Notes: generated by a model from the sequence alone, not told the origin. Counted from the stretch's first letter, positions 22,943 to 34,924 are shown. The stretch: 64,000 nt of DNA from an uncultured Clostridia bacterium (GCA_934272745.1 CAKQSI010000006.1:10695-74694); one strand, 5' to 3'. Numbers and translations: made by a program.

Positions 22943-25900
22943 ATGTCGATTTACGACTTGAAAATCAATCGGAAAACGCAAAAAATCGGCGTCCCGGCGG
23001 GGCGCGCGGCATTTTCCTTTTTAGCGGACGAAAACGGCACGTTTACCGCGCGGCTGTTTCTGGAAGAAAGCGCAGACGGCGCTTTTGCGGGCGCGGTCAG
23101 CGGCGCTTCGGCGCAAAAAACGGGCGGCGATTTTGTAAGTAGCGACAGCGACAATGCAAGCGCCGCAGACCATGCGGTTTACGCTGCAAGCAATACGACA
23201 ATCGCCGCAAATGCCGCGGGCGGCGCCCCGGACGATTCCGTCACTTTTATAAAGGTTGCCGAAACCGCCGTAAAGGCAAAAAACGCCGGCTGTTTTTATT
23301 TCGATACCGACCTTATGCCCGGGCGGCGCTACGTTTACACGGTAGAGGGCAAAGCAGGCGCCCGCAATGCGGAACTTCGCACCGGCCCCCACAGCGAGGA
23401 GAGGTGCGCAAATATCTCCGTCAAAGAACTTCGCACCGGCACCCACAGCGCCGAACCTTGCGCAAACACCTCCGCCGCCGAACTTCGCGCGGAATTCCGC
23501 TTTGAAACGGCGATCCTTATGGACGCGCCTTTTATCACGCCCAAGGACAAAAATATTTTCTCGCCCGTACTAAAACGCACGTTTTTTGTGGAACGGTTGC
23601 CGAAAAACGCGCGCCTTGCCATCACCGGGCTGGGACTATTCCGCGCCTTTTTAAACGGAAACCGGGTGGGGCAGGATTATCTTACCCCCGGCTTCAACGA
23701 CTACGACGCCTATCTTCGTTACTATACTTACGACGTGACAGGTCTTTTGACCGAGGGCGAAAACACGCTTGCGGTTTTCCTCGGCGACGGGTGGTACAAA
23801 GGCAGATTCGGCATCGATAAGCCGATCGAAGCCGGCGATAAAGTGTTCGGCGACAAATATCTGCTTTCCGCAAAATTATATACCTTCGACCCCGCTTTCC
23901 GCATTGCGGAAGGCGAAGAAGATTCTGCGCCCCTCTCCGCCCCGTTTTCCCTTTTGGAAACCGACGAAAAGTGGACGGCGGCGCCCGCGTTTTCCACGTT
24001 CAACAACATTTACGACGGCGAAACCGACGATTTTTCGCGCGCACCGGGCAAGGAAATTTCCTGCGTTTTGTCCGACGAAGGGTATCGCCTCGTCCCTGCG
24101 TTCGGCGCGGAGATCCGCGAAATCATGACCTTAAAGCCTGTCCTTTATCTTTCCCCCAAAGGGGAACGCATTCTGGACTTCGGACAGAACGCCGCGGGCT
24201 TTGTCCGCGTAAAACTGCGCGCGCCCCGCGGCACGAAAGTCACGCTGACCCACGGCGAGGTGCTGCAAAACGGCTGTTTTTACAACGCAAATTACCGCAC
24301 CGCCAAGGCGGAAGCGACCTATATTTCGGACGGAACCGAACGGGAAGTTGAACCGTTTTTCACCTATTTCGGCTTCCGCTACGTCAAAGTGGAGGGGATT
24401 GAAGAGGTCAATCCCGACGATTTCACCTTTGTCGTGCTTTCTTCCGCACTCGAAAAAACGTCCGACTGGCTTTCGGATAACGAAGAGATCGACCGACTGG
24501 TGAAAAACGCGTATTTCGGGCAACTTTCCAACTTTCTGGACGTGCCGACCGACTGCCCGCAGAGGGACGAACGGCTGGGCTGGACGGCGGATGCGCAGGT
24601 GTTTTCGCGCACGGCGTGCTATCAGGAAGACTGCTTTGCGACGTACGACAAGTTCATGACCGACCTCAGAGCCGATCAGACGGCGTATTTCGGCGGCGAT
24701 ATCCCCATGTATTCCCCCTCCTTAAAGCGAGAAGCGGGAAACGGCGGCGCCGTGTGGGCGGACGCGGCGACCATTCTGCCGCAGAACGTCTATCTGTTTT
24801 ACGGCGATAAAGAATTGCTGCAAAAAAATTATCCCATGATGAAAGATTACGCCGATCTTTTGATTTCCCGCGCGGAAAAACAGGGGCGCGGCGGATTGAT
24901 CTTAAGCGGGTTTACGTTCGGCGACTGGCTGGCGCAGGACGGCGTTTGTCCGCAGGCGCTTGCCGGCGGAACGGACAACGGCTTTATCATGAGCGTTTAT
25001 TGCTATCATAGTCTGACTCTTGCCGCGGACGCCGCGAAGACCCTTGCGCGGTCCCGCGACGAGAAAAAATACCGCGCTTATGCGGAAAAAGTCCGGACGG
25101 CGATTCTCGGGGAATACTTCTCCTCTTCCGGCAGGCTGGCGCTGGACACGCAGACGGCGTACGTGCTTTCGCTGTACTTTGGGATTTACGTCGATCGCGC
25201 GCGCATTGTCGAAGGTTTCCGCGCCCGGCTGGAAAAAGATTTTTACCGTATGAAGACGGGCTTCTGCGGCACGCCGCTGCTATTGCCCGCGCTGCTTTCT
25301 TCCGGCATGGAAGAAGAAGCGTTCCGCATTCTCTTTTCCGAAGACTGTCCGGGCTGGCTGTATCAGATCCGCCTCGGCGCCACCACGGTGTGGGAACGCT
25401 GGAATTCCCTTCTTGCGGACGGGACGATCAGCGGCACCAACATGAATTCTCTCAACCACTATGCCTACGGTACGGTTGCGGAAGCGCTTTACGGTTACGT
25501 TGCGGGGCTTCGCCCGCAGGAGCCGGGCTGGAAAACCGCGCTTGTTCAGCCGCATTTTAACTACCGTCTGAAGAAAATCGACTTTTCGTACCGTTCGCCG
25601 GTCGGGATCTACGCGGTTTCGTACCGCGTGGGGAAAGACGGCTGCGTGCGGGCGGAAATCACCGTTCCTGCCGGCGGCGAGGTCGTCTTGCGCCTGCCGG
25701 GCGCCACGGAAGAGCGGCTGACCGCGGGCGTTTACGTCCGCCACACGCCGAAAAACGACGCGCTGGTACATCCGTTTTCGCTGAAAACGCCCAACCTCGA
25801 CGTTATAAAAAATTCCGAGGGACGGTGCGCCCTGCAGGAAATTCTGCCCCGCGCCTACGCTTTCGTCACGGGGGAAAACCCGGAATTCCTCATCAAAAAC

Positions 25901-25990
25901 GGAGAATTTTTGGGCTCGCTGCCCATGTTCGGCGCGACCAAAGCAGATTTAAAGCGGTACGAAAAGGCGCTTCGGCAGATTGAGCCGTAA
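22943..25990 (+). CDS. GH78-type alpha-L-rhamnosidase
   Basis: 1015 aa, no signal peptide, so probably cytoplasmic. It would release L-rhamnose from imported glycosides or oligosaccharides. N-terminal beta domains (LAITGLGLFRAFLNGNRVGQDYLTPGFNDYD ... VFLGDGWYKGRFG), then the (alpha/alpha)6 catalytic domain with the signature DVPTDCPQRDERLGWTADAQVF and TTVWERWNSLL, NSLNHYAYG. Between residues ~85 and ~185 lies an Ala/Asn-rich insert containing a ~60-nt DNA repeat (ELRTGPHSEERCANIS / ELRTGTHSAEPCANTS). AAGGAG precedes the ATG. A second GH78-type gene is at 59851. Confidence 0.9.
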   Translation: MSIYDLKINRKTQKIGVPAGRAAFSFLADENGTFTARLFLEESADGAFAGAVSGASAQKTGGDFVSSDSDNASAADHAVYAASNTTIAANAAGGAPDDSVTFIKVAETAVKAKNAGCFYFDTDLMPGRRYVYTVEGKAGARNAELRTGPHSEERCANISVKELRTGTHSAEPCANTSAAELRAEFRFETAILMDAPFITPKDKNIFSPVLKRTFFVERLPKNARLAITGLGLFRAFLNGNRVGQDYLTPGFNDYDAYLRYYTYDVTGLLTEGENTLAVFLGDGWYKGRFGIDKPIEAGDKVFGDKYLLSAKLYTFDPAFRIAEGEEDSAPLSAPFSLLETDEKWTAAPAFSTFNNIYDGETDDFSRAPGKEISCVLSDEGYRLVPAFGAEIREIMTLKPVLYLSPKGERILDFGQNAAGFVRVKLRAPRGTKVTLTHGEVLQNGCFYNANYRTAKAEATYISDGTEREVEPFFTYFGFRYVKVEGIEEVNPDDFTFVVLSSALEKTSDWLSDNEEIDRLVKNAYFGQLSNFLDVPTDCPQRDERLGWTADAQVFSRTACYQEDCFATYDKFMTDLRADQTAYFGGDIPMYSPSLKREAGNGGAVWADAATILPQNVYLFYGDKELLQKNYPMMKDYADLLISRAEKQGRGGLILSGFTFGDWLAQDGVCPQALAGGTDNGFIMSVYCYHSLTLAADAAKTLARSRDEKKYRAYAEKVRTAILGEYFSSSGRLALDTQTAYVLSLYFGIYVDRARIVEGFRARLEKDFYRMKTGFCGTPLLLPALLSSGMEEEAFRILFSEDCPGWLYQIRLGATTVWERWNSLLADGTISGTNMNSLNHYAYGTVAEALYGYVAGLRPQEPGWKTALVQPHFNYRLKKIDFSYRSPVGIYAVSYRVGKDGCVRAEITVPAGGEVVLRLPGATEERLTAGVYVRHTPKNDALVHPFSLKTPNLDVIKNSEGRCALQEILPRAYAFVTGENPEFLIKNGEFLGSLPMFGATKADLKRYEKALRQIEP

Positions 25991-26020
25991 CCGTTCAAAG
26001 TTTACGGGAACGGCAAAGCG

Positions 26021-26093
26021 GATTTTTTGCACGCCGGGTGATACGAATTTTTTGCTCGACGGGTGATACGAATTTTTTGCGCGACAGGCAGAC
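26021..26093. repeat. Three tandem ~25-bp repeats after the rhamnosidase
   Basis: GATTTTTTGC.. 26021-26044, GAATTTTTTGC.. 26045-26069 and 26070-26093; the copies share ATTTTTTGC and CGACGGGTGATAC-like segments. The rest of 25991-26502 shows no gene. Confidence 0.7.
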
Positions 26094-26502
26094 GAAAAAG
26101 ATTTCTGTCTTTTCGTAAATCGGACAATTTCCGAATTTAAATTTTTACAAGCCGGGCGATGAGAAAAACCCCGTAACTCAAAAACCTTTACAACGCCTAT
26201 CCTTTCGCAGTTTTTGCGATTTTTTCTCCTTTCTGCGCCCGCCGAGTTCTATTCGGCGGGCGCGAAACATAGTTTGAAATGAGAAAGGAAACTTCTTCAC
26301 TTTCGCCTTGCCCGGAAAAATCCCTTGTCGAGAAACGCTCCTCCGCTTGCTATACGGTGTTCTGCTTATCCGGTCGGCTTGCCAGTGATAAAGCGGCGTT
26401 CGAATTGCCCGCTTCATGGCAGCCTGCGTAAAAAGCGGCGGGCAGGGGCGAAAAGAAAGTTTCCGCATCGCAAATTCAATTAAAAAATCGGAGGATACGG
26501 TT

Positions 26503-27777
26503 TTGGACGAACAACTGCAATATGCCGATCTTTTGGAGATTCCGGTAAACACCTGTACGGTAACGACGAAAAAACCCAAAAAGCGCCGCATGAAAATTTC
26601 TCCCGACCGCTTAAAAGCGCGCGCGGTGGAAAAGAGCAATCTTGCGGCGGATCCCGACCGGCTTGCCGCAAATGCGGAGGCTGCCGCCGGACTACCCTGC
26701 GAAGCGCCGCCCGCATACCCTGCGGAAGAAAACAGCGCCGAAACGTCCCGAATTTCGGGGGACGTACCTGCATTTTCGGGAACAACGGCGGAATATACCC
26801 CTCGCCGAAACACGGCGTCTTCAGGGGTTGCAGACCGCGCCGCCCCTTGCAAAAACGCGGAAAATTCCGCCCCCTGTCAAACCGCCGGAAGCGCTTTCCC
26901 TTGCGCCGGCTGCGTTTACGCGGCTGAAAGAGACAAGGCAAACGCTGCCTCTACGGAAGAAAAGAAAGCGGCTTCCGGGGAAAACGCGGCAAATGCCGGT
27001 GCGGCTGAAAGCGGAATTCCCCCGGCGCAAGCCGCAGAAACCTGCCCGCCCGAACTGCCGCAAAGCGTGCTTGCCCGCCCTATGCAGGCGGAAGAACAGG
27101 CAAACGACGCCATGTCTGCGGGTGCGGATTCCGACGAAGATTCCGCTTCCGAAACCGAGGAAAGCGGCGTGTCCCTTTCGGACGTGATGGACGAACTGCC
27201 GCCGGCGTCCCCTTATCCGGGAGAAGAGACTCCCCGCGCCGAAAAGCGCAGAAAAATCCGCGCGGAACGCTACCCCGGCGGACGCAAAACGGGCAGAAAA
27301 ATCGCGATGATTTCGGCTTGCGTGCTGACCGCGATTGTTTCGGCATTTTTCCTTTTCAATACCTTTTATTTAAAACTCGACCTTTGGGGCGCCGTTACGG
27401 GCGCGCACGCCAAAGCGCCGGACGACCGGTTGCACGACGCGTTTTCGCTGGTTCTTCCCGCGAAAAGTCAGCCCGAATGCAAGGACGGCGTGTTGGTCAT
27501 TGCCGAAAAAGGCGGCGTTTACGCGCCGGCGGACGGGGTGATTTCCAAAGTTACGGCGGCAGAAGACGGCACTTACACGGTGGAAATTTCGCACAGCGAC
27601 CGTTTTAAAACGGTCATTACCGGGGCGAGCATGGCGTTTAACGCGGTGGGCGATACCGTTTACCGGCAGCAACCCGTGGCGTACTGCGGCGGCGAAATTC
27701 AGACGACGGTCGCCTTTTTCGAGAACGGCGCGCTTTTGACCGGGCTGAAAATTGAAAACGGCGTCCCGGCGTTCTGA
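26503..27777 (+). CDS. SpoIVFA-like membrane protein with degenerate M23/LytM domain
   Basis: 424 aa. A TTG start at 26503 is chosen because GGAGG lies 8 nt upstream. A ~270-residue Ala/Glu/Pro-rich disordered cytoplasmic region comes first, then one membrane helix (IAMISACVLTAIVSAFFLF), then a peptidase-M23-like fold (VYAPADGVISKVTAAEDGTYTVEISHSDRFKTVITG ... QPVAYCGGEIQTTVAFFENG) without the metal-binding histidines. SpoIVFA has the same layout, and the next gene encodes a SpoIVFB-type protease. It would anchor/inhibit that protease in the outer forespore membrane. The long disordered N-terminus is unusual. Confidence 0.75.
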   Translation: MDEQLQYADLLEIPVNTCTVTTKKPKKRRMKISPDRLKARAVEKSNLAADPDRLAANAEAAAGLPCEAPPAYPAEENSAETSRISGDVPAFSGTTAEYTPRRNTASSGVADRAAPCKNAENSAPCQTAGSAFPCAGCVYAAERDKANAASTEEKKAASGENAANAGAAESGIPPAQAAETCPPELPQSVLARPMQAEEQANDAMSAGADSDEDSASETEESGVSLSDVMDELPPASPYPGEETPRAEKRRKIRAERYPGGRKTGRKIAMISACVLTAIVSAFFLFNTFYLKLDLWGAVTGAHAKAPDDRLHDAFSLVLPAKSQPECKDGVLVIAEKGGVYAPADGVISKVTAAEDGTYTVEISHSDRFKTVITGASMAFNAVGDTVYRQQPVAYCGGEIQTTVAFFENGALLTGLKIENGVPAF

Positions 27778-27778
27778 C

Positions 27779-28873
27779 GTGAAGAAAGCGGCAAGAGGTT
27801 CCGAAACCGATACCCGACGAGATTTTGCAAATATAGGAAAAGCCGATTCCCGGCGAGATTCCGCGCGCCGCAACGAAAGCGGGGCTTTCCAAACCGCCGC
27901 AGGCGGCAAGAAAGAAGGCAATTCGGGGCGGCGCAAGATCCGGTTTTCGGTGCATCCGCTGACCGTAATTCTTGCCGCGCTGTCGTTTTGTATGAAGAAG
28001 GGGTGGTTTTTCCTCGCCCTTCTTTTTTCCGCCGTTTTACACGAGGGCGGGCATGCGCTGGTTGCGGAACGGCGAGGCTACGAACTTTCGTCGCTGCGGC
28101 TTTTGCCGTACGGGGCGGAGATCGATTTCGGCGGCGAAGAAATGAGCGGCAGGGACGAACTGTGGGTTGCGCTTGCGGGACCTTTGACCAGCCTGCTGCT
28201 TGCCTCTCTTACGCTGGCGCTTTTTTGGCTGTTTCCCGATCTGTACCCCTATACCGAAACGGCGTTTGCGGTCAATTTTTCGCTGTTTCTTTGCAATCTT
28301 TTGCCTGTATATCCGTTGGACGGCGGGCGGATTTTGCACGCCCTTTTAAGAAAGAAAAGCGCGAAAAGTGCAAGACGTATCACCGAAATCGTGAGTTTTT
28401 CGGTCGCCTTCGCCTTCTGCATGGCGCTTGTTTTGGTAAGGCCCCGCAACTTTTCCGCCTACCTTTTTTTCTTTTCCATTCTTTGTTCGCTGCTTTTCCA
28501 AAGCGGAGAAGGGTACCGCAGAATCTGCTACTCTTTCCGGCAAAAAAGGTTGCATCGGGGCGCGCCGCTGACCCTGCTCGCCTTTTCGGAGGAAGCGCCG
28601 CTTTCCGCCGCCGTCAAAAAAATGCGCCCTGCGGAGTGCTATCTTCTGGTGATTTTTCGTGCGGGAAGCCCGGCGTATACCCTGTCCGAAGCCGCCTTTT
28701 ATTCCCTTGCCGAACGCTTGCCGCTGGCTACGACTTTCGCGAAAGCGGAAGCCTTTCTGCAGCAAAGCGCTTGCATTTTTGCACCGGAACCGGCTTTTAT
28801 CAACGCGCCGGAAAAACGACTCGGGCAAAACCCCGTCCCCGACGTGCGGGCGTCCGACACGGATATTGCGTAA
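27779..28873 (+). CDS. SpoIVFB-like site-2 intramembrane metalloprotease (M50)
   Basis: 364 aa from the GTG one base after the upstream stop (TTG 27752 is an alternative). The zinc motif HEGGH is at ~88-92 in a membrane helix, with the distal NLLPVYPLDGGR supplying the Asp (~181), as in SpoIVFB, which processes pro-sigma-K. Several hydrophobic segments lie between residues 65 and 240. A C-terminal ~120-residue domain (APLTLLAFSEEAPLSAAVKKM) may be a divergent CBS domain. The Arg/Ser/Gly-rich N-terminal ~50 residues are extra. Tight coupling with the SpoIVFA-like gene supports the assignment. Confidence 0.85.
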   Translation: MKKAARGSETDTRRDFANIGKADSRRDSARRNESGAFQTAAGGKKEGNSGRRKIRFSVHPLTVILAALSFCMKKGWFFLALLFSAVLHEGGHALVAERRGYELSSLRLLPYGAEIDFGGEEMSGRDELWVALAGPLTSLLLASLTLALFWLFPDLYPYTETAFAVNFSLFLCNLLPVYPLDGGRILHALLRKKSAKSARRITEIVSFSVAFAFCMALVLVRPRNFSAYLFFFSILCSLLFQSGEGYRRICYSFRQKRLHRGAPLTLLAFSEEAPLSAAVKKMRPAECYLLVIFRAGSPAYTLSEAAFYSLAERLPLATTFAKAEAFLQQSACIFAPEPAFINAPEKRLGQNPVPDVRASDTDIA

Positions 28874-29021
28874 ATTGCCCGGGCGAAAACCGCCGAAAAA
28901 TTTTAAGGAAACCGGCAAAATCCAGCAGATTTTATTTTGCTTCCAGGGATCGTTTTTACTTTGTAAACGGACTATTGTTGCCATGCAAACCGGCTATTTT
29001 TTGCCTTATATGTGGAGCCGC

Positions 29022-29059
29022 AAAAGGCGCGCCCGCGTTATCACGCGGGCGCGCCTTTT
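29022..29059. terminator. Bidirectional terminator between convergent genes
   Basis: A 17-bp perfect stem (29022-29038 with 29043-29059) AAAAGGCGCGCCCGCG..., flanked by A4/T4. It separates the spoIVFB-like gene from the minus-strand PAP2 gene. Confidence 0.8.
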
Positions 29060-29229
29060 CGTTTTATAATCATATTATCGGTTTCGTGTTTCCCGAAGTG
29101 TGTCATCGGGCTCCGGCAACCGCAACGAAGCGGCAGCGATTCCGGGAGCCTTTGCGGCAAGCCACGGTAACACCCGAAAAGGTTTCAGACAATGCCCTTC
29201 TTGCCGGGTTTTTGCCGGCAAAACGAAAT

Positions 29230-30291
29230 TCAGTCCGCGATATCTTCCGCAGCGGTTTCTTCTTTTGCCGAAGAAGAGGGGATATTGCTTTCCGCGAGGG
29301 GAAGTTCCGCCTCACAATTTACTTTTTCCGCAGCTGTTTTACCCGAAGCGGAAATCTCGGATTCGCCCTTAACAATTTCGCCGGCTTCTACCGTCCCTCC
29401 GCCGTAAAGGGGTAACGTTACGGAGCGGTTTTCGGCGGCGTCCGCCAGTGCGTTTCCGGCGACGGGACGGGCTTGATCCGCGGCAGAATCCGCCAGTGCG
29501 TTCCCGGCAGCGTCCGGCAACTCGTTATTAACAAATCCGTTCCCGTTTTCGGGGGACGTATGCCCGTTTTCGGCGCTTATCGTGAGCGCCGCGCCTTCCG
29601 GAACGCCCTTTTCTTCCCCGAGGGAAGCGGCGCTTTTTTGCGCTTTTTTCGCCTTTACGGCGGACGCGATCCGCTTGCCGTAAACGCAGCCGCCCACGAC
29701 GAGCGACACGGGCACGGCGACGAACAGATCCAAGATGGAATGCTGCTTTATCAGCACGGTGGAAGCGCAGATCAGAACCGACAATACGGCGATGATCGCC
29801 CGGCTCCACCACGGATATTCCTTGCTGTCAAACGAAGCGTAAATGCAGGACAGACACCCCAGAACGTGCATGCTGGGCAATACGTTGGTGTTTGTGTCCG
29901 AAGCGTAAATGTTGCCGATCAGCCAGGTAAAGAAATTCTTTTTTTCAAAGGTTTCGGGGCGCAGATCCTGCCCGTTGGGAAACAGCAGGCTGAAAAGCAG
30001 CGTTCCCATAAAGGTGATCCACATCATGGTCATATAGCGGCAGAACACGCCTTTTTCTTTTTTAATCAGCGCGAAAACGCCCGTAAACACCAAAAGCGGA
30101 TACCACAGCGCGTAAAAAATGACGAACCAGTCCACGAACGGGATTTTATCGTCCATCGGCAGATAGGAAACCCAGTACCCTTCCGTCGGTACCACCCTTT
30201 CCACGATAAAAAAACTGATCAGGTAGACCGGCAGAAAAAGAACGTGGTAATATTCCTTATGTACTTTTAAAAAATCTTTCAATTTTTGCAT
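29230..30291 (-). CDS. PAP2-superfamily phosphatase with disordered C-terminal tail
   Basis: 353-aa membrane protein. Six hydrophobic segments and the PAP2 motifs LPSMHV (domain 2) and KQHSILDL (domain 3, catalytic His) indicate a lipid phosphatase or inositol-phosphotransferase-like enzyme. The folded part ends near residue 215. The remaining ~135 residues are Ala/Glu/Asn-rich with a duplicated GNALAD phrase (DAAGNALADSAADQ / VAGNALADAAEN) and would dangle in the cytoplasm. The ribosome site is weak (GAGAG). Substrate not readable. Confidence 0.8.
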   Translation of the reverse strand: MQKLKDFLKVHKEYYHVLFLPVYLISFFIVERVVPTEGYWVSYLPMDDKIPFVDWFVIFYALWYPLLVFTGVFALIKKEKGVFCRYMTMMWITFMGTLLFSLLFPNGQDLRPETFEKKNFFTWLIGNIYASDTNTNVLPSMHVLGCLSCIYASFDSKEYPWWSRAIIAVLSVLICASTVLIKQHSILDLFVAVPVSLVVGGCVYGKRIASAVKAKKAQKSAASLGEEKGVPEGAALTISAENGHTSPENGNGFVNNELPDAAGNALADSAADQARPVAGNALADAAENRSVTLPLYGGGTVEAGEIVKGESEISASGKTAAEKVNCEAELPLAESNIPSSSAKEETAAEDIAD

Positions 30292-30590
30292 AACGTCTCT
30301 CGGGTCGGGATTCTTCCGTGGGAATTTACCCCGCGCGCGGGAACTTTCCGAAAGGCTTTTCGCCCGTTTTGGGGGAACCCCGCGTCTTTTCTATTATACA
30401 ATAATCTGCAGCGTTTTGTCAACCGAAGGCAAAAGATAACGCAATGGGAAGTCCTGCAATTCCGCCCGATTTACGGAAAACGGGGAAAATCCTGCCGCAA
30501 ACGGAGAAAAAACACGCCGGGTCTTCGGCGACCGGTTCCGGCTAATTATACGATTTTTTGCAAAAAACCGCAAAAATCGGTTGCAGGCGT
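30292..30590. other. Divergent gap, no gene
   Basis: Between the PAP2 gene (-) and RNase G (+). No ORF with ribosome site; only the RNase G promoter at its right edge is supported. Confidence 0.5.
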
Positions 30591-30620
30591 TTGTTTTTCC
30601 GTCCCCGGTTGTGATATAAT
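30591..30620 (+). promoter_or_regulatory. Promoter of the RNase G gene
   Basis: TTGTTT (30591-30596), 18-nt spacer, TATAAT (30615-30620). The ~27-nt leader contains no recognisable Shine-Dalgarno sequence. Confidence 0.6.
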
Positions 30621-30653
30621 AACGGAAACACAATTCAAAAGCCGTAGAATCGT

Positions 30654-32147
<1,494 letters not shown>

Positions 32148-32325
32148 CACCTTTCAGGTGGTCTGTGATAAGTTTTCGTTTCTATCTGACTTAAGTGCTT
32201 CACCTTGCACCTTTCAGGTGGTCTGTGATAAGTTTTCGTTTCTATCTGGCTTAAGTACTTCACCTTACACCTTTCAGGTGTCTTTGATAAGTTTTCGTTT
32301 CTATCTGACTTAAGTGCTTCACCTC
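32148..32325 (-). repeat. Three 60-bp tandem repeats (interspersed family, array 1)
   Basis: Copies at 32148-32207, 32208-32267 and 32268-32325, over 90% identical. Each starts with the hairpin CACCT-TTC-AGGTG (GAA loop on the minus strand) and contains a core whose minus strand begins AAGTCAGATAGAAACG and ends CTTATCA. The array starts one base after the RNase G stop. The same core occurs in opposite orientation at 47180-47398. Confidence 0.9.
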
Positions 32326-32566
32326 CGGCTGAAATACTTCCCGCCTTATCCCGCTCCGGCGCCACCTTGCTGCCCGGCTCCGATATCTCTACACCGCGCG
32401 GGAATTACCGGAATTTTCCCTTTTAACCTTGCTTTCATTCTGGTTTTTTATACTCTGGGTACCCTCGTCCCGATTTTGATTTTTCTTTGCAATTCGCTGG
32501 AAAAAGGGCAGGGTTTGTGGTATACTGTAAATATATTAAAGAATAACGACGCGCGGGCGTTTGCCG

Positions 32567-32679
32567 CGGTTTCGGAAAGAGATATCTTTCGTTTCCGGTT
32601 TCGGGAGAATTTTTTTCGCTTCCGGTTTCGGAATGAGAAAATTCTCTCTTCCGGTTCGGAAAGAGAAATTTCCCTCTTC
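32567..32679 (+). repeat. Four tandem ~28-nt hairpin repeats in the ftsH leader
   Basis: Units at 32567-32595, 32596-32622, 32623-32651 and 32652-32679, each opening CGGTT(T)CGG and ending (C)TTC. The interiors differ but stay partly self-complementary (GAAAGA..TCTTTC; GAGAA..TTCTC; GGAAA..TTTCC). A TATACT at 32520 may be the -10 box of the ftsH promoter, which would put the repeats in its leader. Confidence 0.6.
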
Positions 32680-32767
32680 CGGCGCCCGGTCACGTTCCGG
32701 CACCCCGGCGATAAAAGGCTCGGAAAAAGCAACGCCGCGCGTTCGACGATAAACAGGAGGTTTTCCC

Positions 32768-34924
32768 TTGAAACGGCAAACGAGATCCATCTTCTATATG
32801 CTCATCGGTCTGGTCGCCATCATTCTGCTGCTTTCCATTCTCGGCGGAACCGGCACGACGAAGAAGATCGATTATTCCGATTTTCTGGATAAGATCGAGC
32901 AGAACGACACCGTAGCCGATTCCCAAAAGATCACCGCGGTGAAGTTCAACAATTACAAAATCATCTGCTATCACAACAAAGACGCGATCTATACCACCAT
33001 TTACGACCGCGACAACGAGAAAGACTCCTCCGCACTGAAGGCGCTGCTTTCCCAAAAGGGCATTTCCATGTCCTTTACCGACCCCAACTCCGGGTCGATC
33101 TGGACGACGCTTTTACCGGTCTTCGGCAGCCTTTTATTGCTGGTTCTCCTCTATTTCTGGATGCGTTCCGCGCAGGCGGGCGGCAAAAACGGGCAGAGTT
33201 TCGGCAGAACCAAAGCGCGCGTTTCCCAGAACATCAAAGTGCGCTTTACGGACGTCGCCGGCGCCGACGAAGAAAAAGAAGAACTGAAAGAGGTCGTGGA
33301 ATTCCTCAAAAACCCCAAAAAGTTTGCCGAACTCGGCGCACGGATCCCCAAGGGCGTGCTGCTCGTAGGCCCTCCGGGAACGGGTAAAACGCTGTTTGCC
33401 AAAGCCGTCGCGGGGGAAGCCAACGTTCCGTTCTTCTCCATGAGCGGTTCGGACTTTGTCGAACTTTACGTCGGCGTGGGCGCGTCCAGAGTGCGCGACC
33501 TGTTCGACCTTGCCAAAAAAAGTCAGCCTTGCATCATCTTTATCGACGAAATCGACGCCGTCGGTCGTCAGCGCGGCACAGGGCTCGGCGGCGGACATGA
33601 CGAACGCGAACAGACCTTAAACCAGTTGCTCGTGCAGATGGACGGCTTCGACGCGAACGAAGGCATCATCGTCATGGCGGCGACCAACCGTGCAGACATT
33701 CTCGACCCCGCGTTGCTTCGTCCCGGCCGTTTCGACCGGCAGATCCACGTCAACCTGCCCGACGTCCGCGGCAGAGAAGCCATTCTTCGCGTCCATTCGA
33801 GAAACAAACCTCTCGCTCCCGAAGTCAATTTCAAAGTCGTTGCCCGTATGACCAGCGGTTTTTCGGGTGCCGATCTCGAAAATCTTTTGAACGAAGCCGC
33901 CATTCTTGCCGCAAGAGAAGGGCGCAAATTCATCAACAACAACGACCTTTACGAAGGCTTGGACAAGGTCCTTGCCGGCCCCGCGAAAAAGAGCCGCCTC
34001 GTGACCGAATCGGATAAGCGCATCACCGCCTACCACGAAGCGGGGCACGCCATTCTTGCCGAAGTGCAACCCCATTGCAACAAGGTACACGAAGTCACCA
34101 TTATCCCGCGCGGCGGGGCGGCGGGCTTTACTATGACCCGTCCGCAAAACGACGACAGCCACGTTTCCAGATCCATGCTGATGGAAGAAATCGTGATGGC
34201 GCTCGGCGGCAGAGTTGCCGAAGAACTGGTCATTCAGGAAGTCTGTACAGGCGCTTCGCAGGACCTGAAGCAGGTTTCGGACATCGCGCGCAGCATGGTG
34301 ACCGAATACGGTATGAGCGACCGCATCGGACCCATTTCCTACGCCAACGATCAACAGGTGTTCATCGGTAAAGAAATGACCGAAAAGAGTCCGTACAGCG
34401 AAGAAACCGCCAGCGTTATCGACGAAGAAGTGGAAAAAATCGTCAAAGAGGCGCACAAGCGCGCGACCGAACTGATGCAGGCAAACCGCGACAAACTCGA
34501 CGTGATGGCGCGCTGCTTAGTAGAACGCGAAACCATTTACGAAGAAGAAGTCGAACTGATTATGAAAGGACTTTCCGCCAAGGAAGTGTGCGCCGAAATG
34601 GACGCCCGCCTTTCCGGCAAGGTCAATCCGTTCCAGAAAGTTGCCGACGAAATGGCAAAAGGACAGAGCGACGGAACTTCCGCAGGTACCGCTCAAGCAA
34701 CCTCGGCGCCCGTTGCGACTTCGGCGAACCCGGCTTCCGCAGCCTCGAACGTCGCCGCGGGCAGTACGACGACAAATTCGTCTGCGCCTGCGGGCGGTAC
34801 GACGGCTTCGTCCGGAGAAAAGACGGACGACCCGTCCGATCTGTACGATTTTTCGGCGTTCACCAAAACGAGCGGATCCGACCCCGCCGACAACAAGGAC
34901 GACGGAAAAGACGGCAAAAACTAA
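32768..34924 (+). CDS. ftsH: ATP-dependent zinc metalloprotease FtsH
   Basis: 718-aa membrane-anchored AAA+ protease degrading misfolded membrane and regulatory proteins. TTG start with AGGAGG 7 nt upstream. Two membrane helices (~8-25, ~112-131) flank a periplasmic-side domain. Walker A GPPGTGKT is at 201-208, Walker B IIFIDEID follows, with SRH region [21 protein letters not shown] and zinc motif HEAGH at 423-427. After residue ~640 comes an Ala/Thr/Ser-rich tail with an acidic end ([14 protein letters not shown]), longer than usual. Near-origin location is typical. Confidence 0.97.
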   Translation: MKRQTRSIFYMLIGLVAIILLLSILGGTGTTKKIDYSDFLDKIEQNDTVADSQKITAVKFNNYKIICYHNKDAIYTTIYDRDNEKDSSALKALLSQKGISMSFTDPNSGSIWTTLLPVFGSLLLLVLLYFWMRSAQAGGKNGQSFGRTKARVSQNIKVRFTDVAGADEEKEELKEVVEFLKNPKKFAELGARIPKGVLLVGPPGTGKTLFAKAVAGEANVPFFSMSGSDFVELYVGVGASRVRDLFDLAKKSQPCIIFIDEIDAVGRQRGTGLGGGHDEREQTLNQLLVQMDGFDANEGIIVMAATNRADILDPALLRPGRFDRQIHVNLPDVRGREAILRVHSRNKPLAPEVNFKVVARMTSGFSGADLENLLNEAAILAAREGRKFINNNDLYEGLDKVLAGPAKKSRLVTESDKRITAYHEAGHAILAEVQPHCNKVHEVTIIPRGGAAGFTMTRPQNDDSHVSRSMLMEEIVMALGGRVAEELVIQEVCTGASQDLKQVSDIARSMVTEYGMSDRIGPISYANDQQVFIGKEMTEKSPYSEETASVIDEEVEKIVKEAHKRATELMQANRDKLDVMARCLVERETIYEEEVELIMKGLSAKEVCAEMDARLSGKVNPFQKVADEMAKGQSDGTSAGTAQATSAPVATSANPASAASNVAAGSTTTNSSAPAGGTTASSGEKTDDPSDLYDFSAFTKTSGSDPADNKDDGKDGKN

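Noticed and set aside
32148..32325. 60-bp array as a CRISPR
   Set aside because: The whole 60-bp unit is repeated without unique spacers and no cas genes lie nearby.
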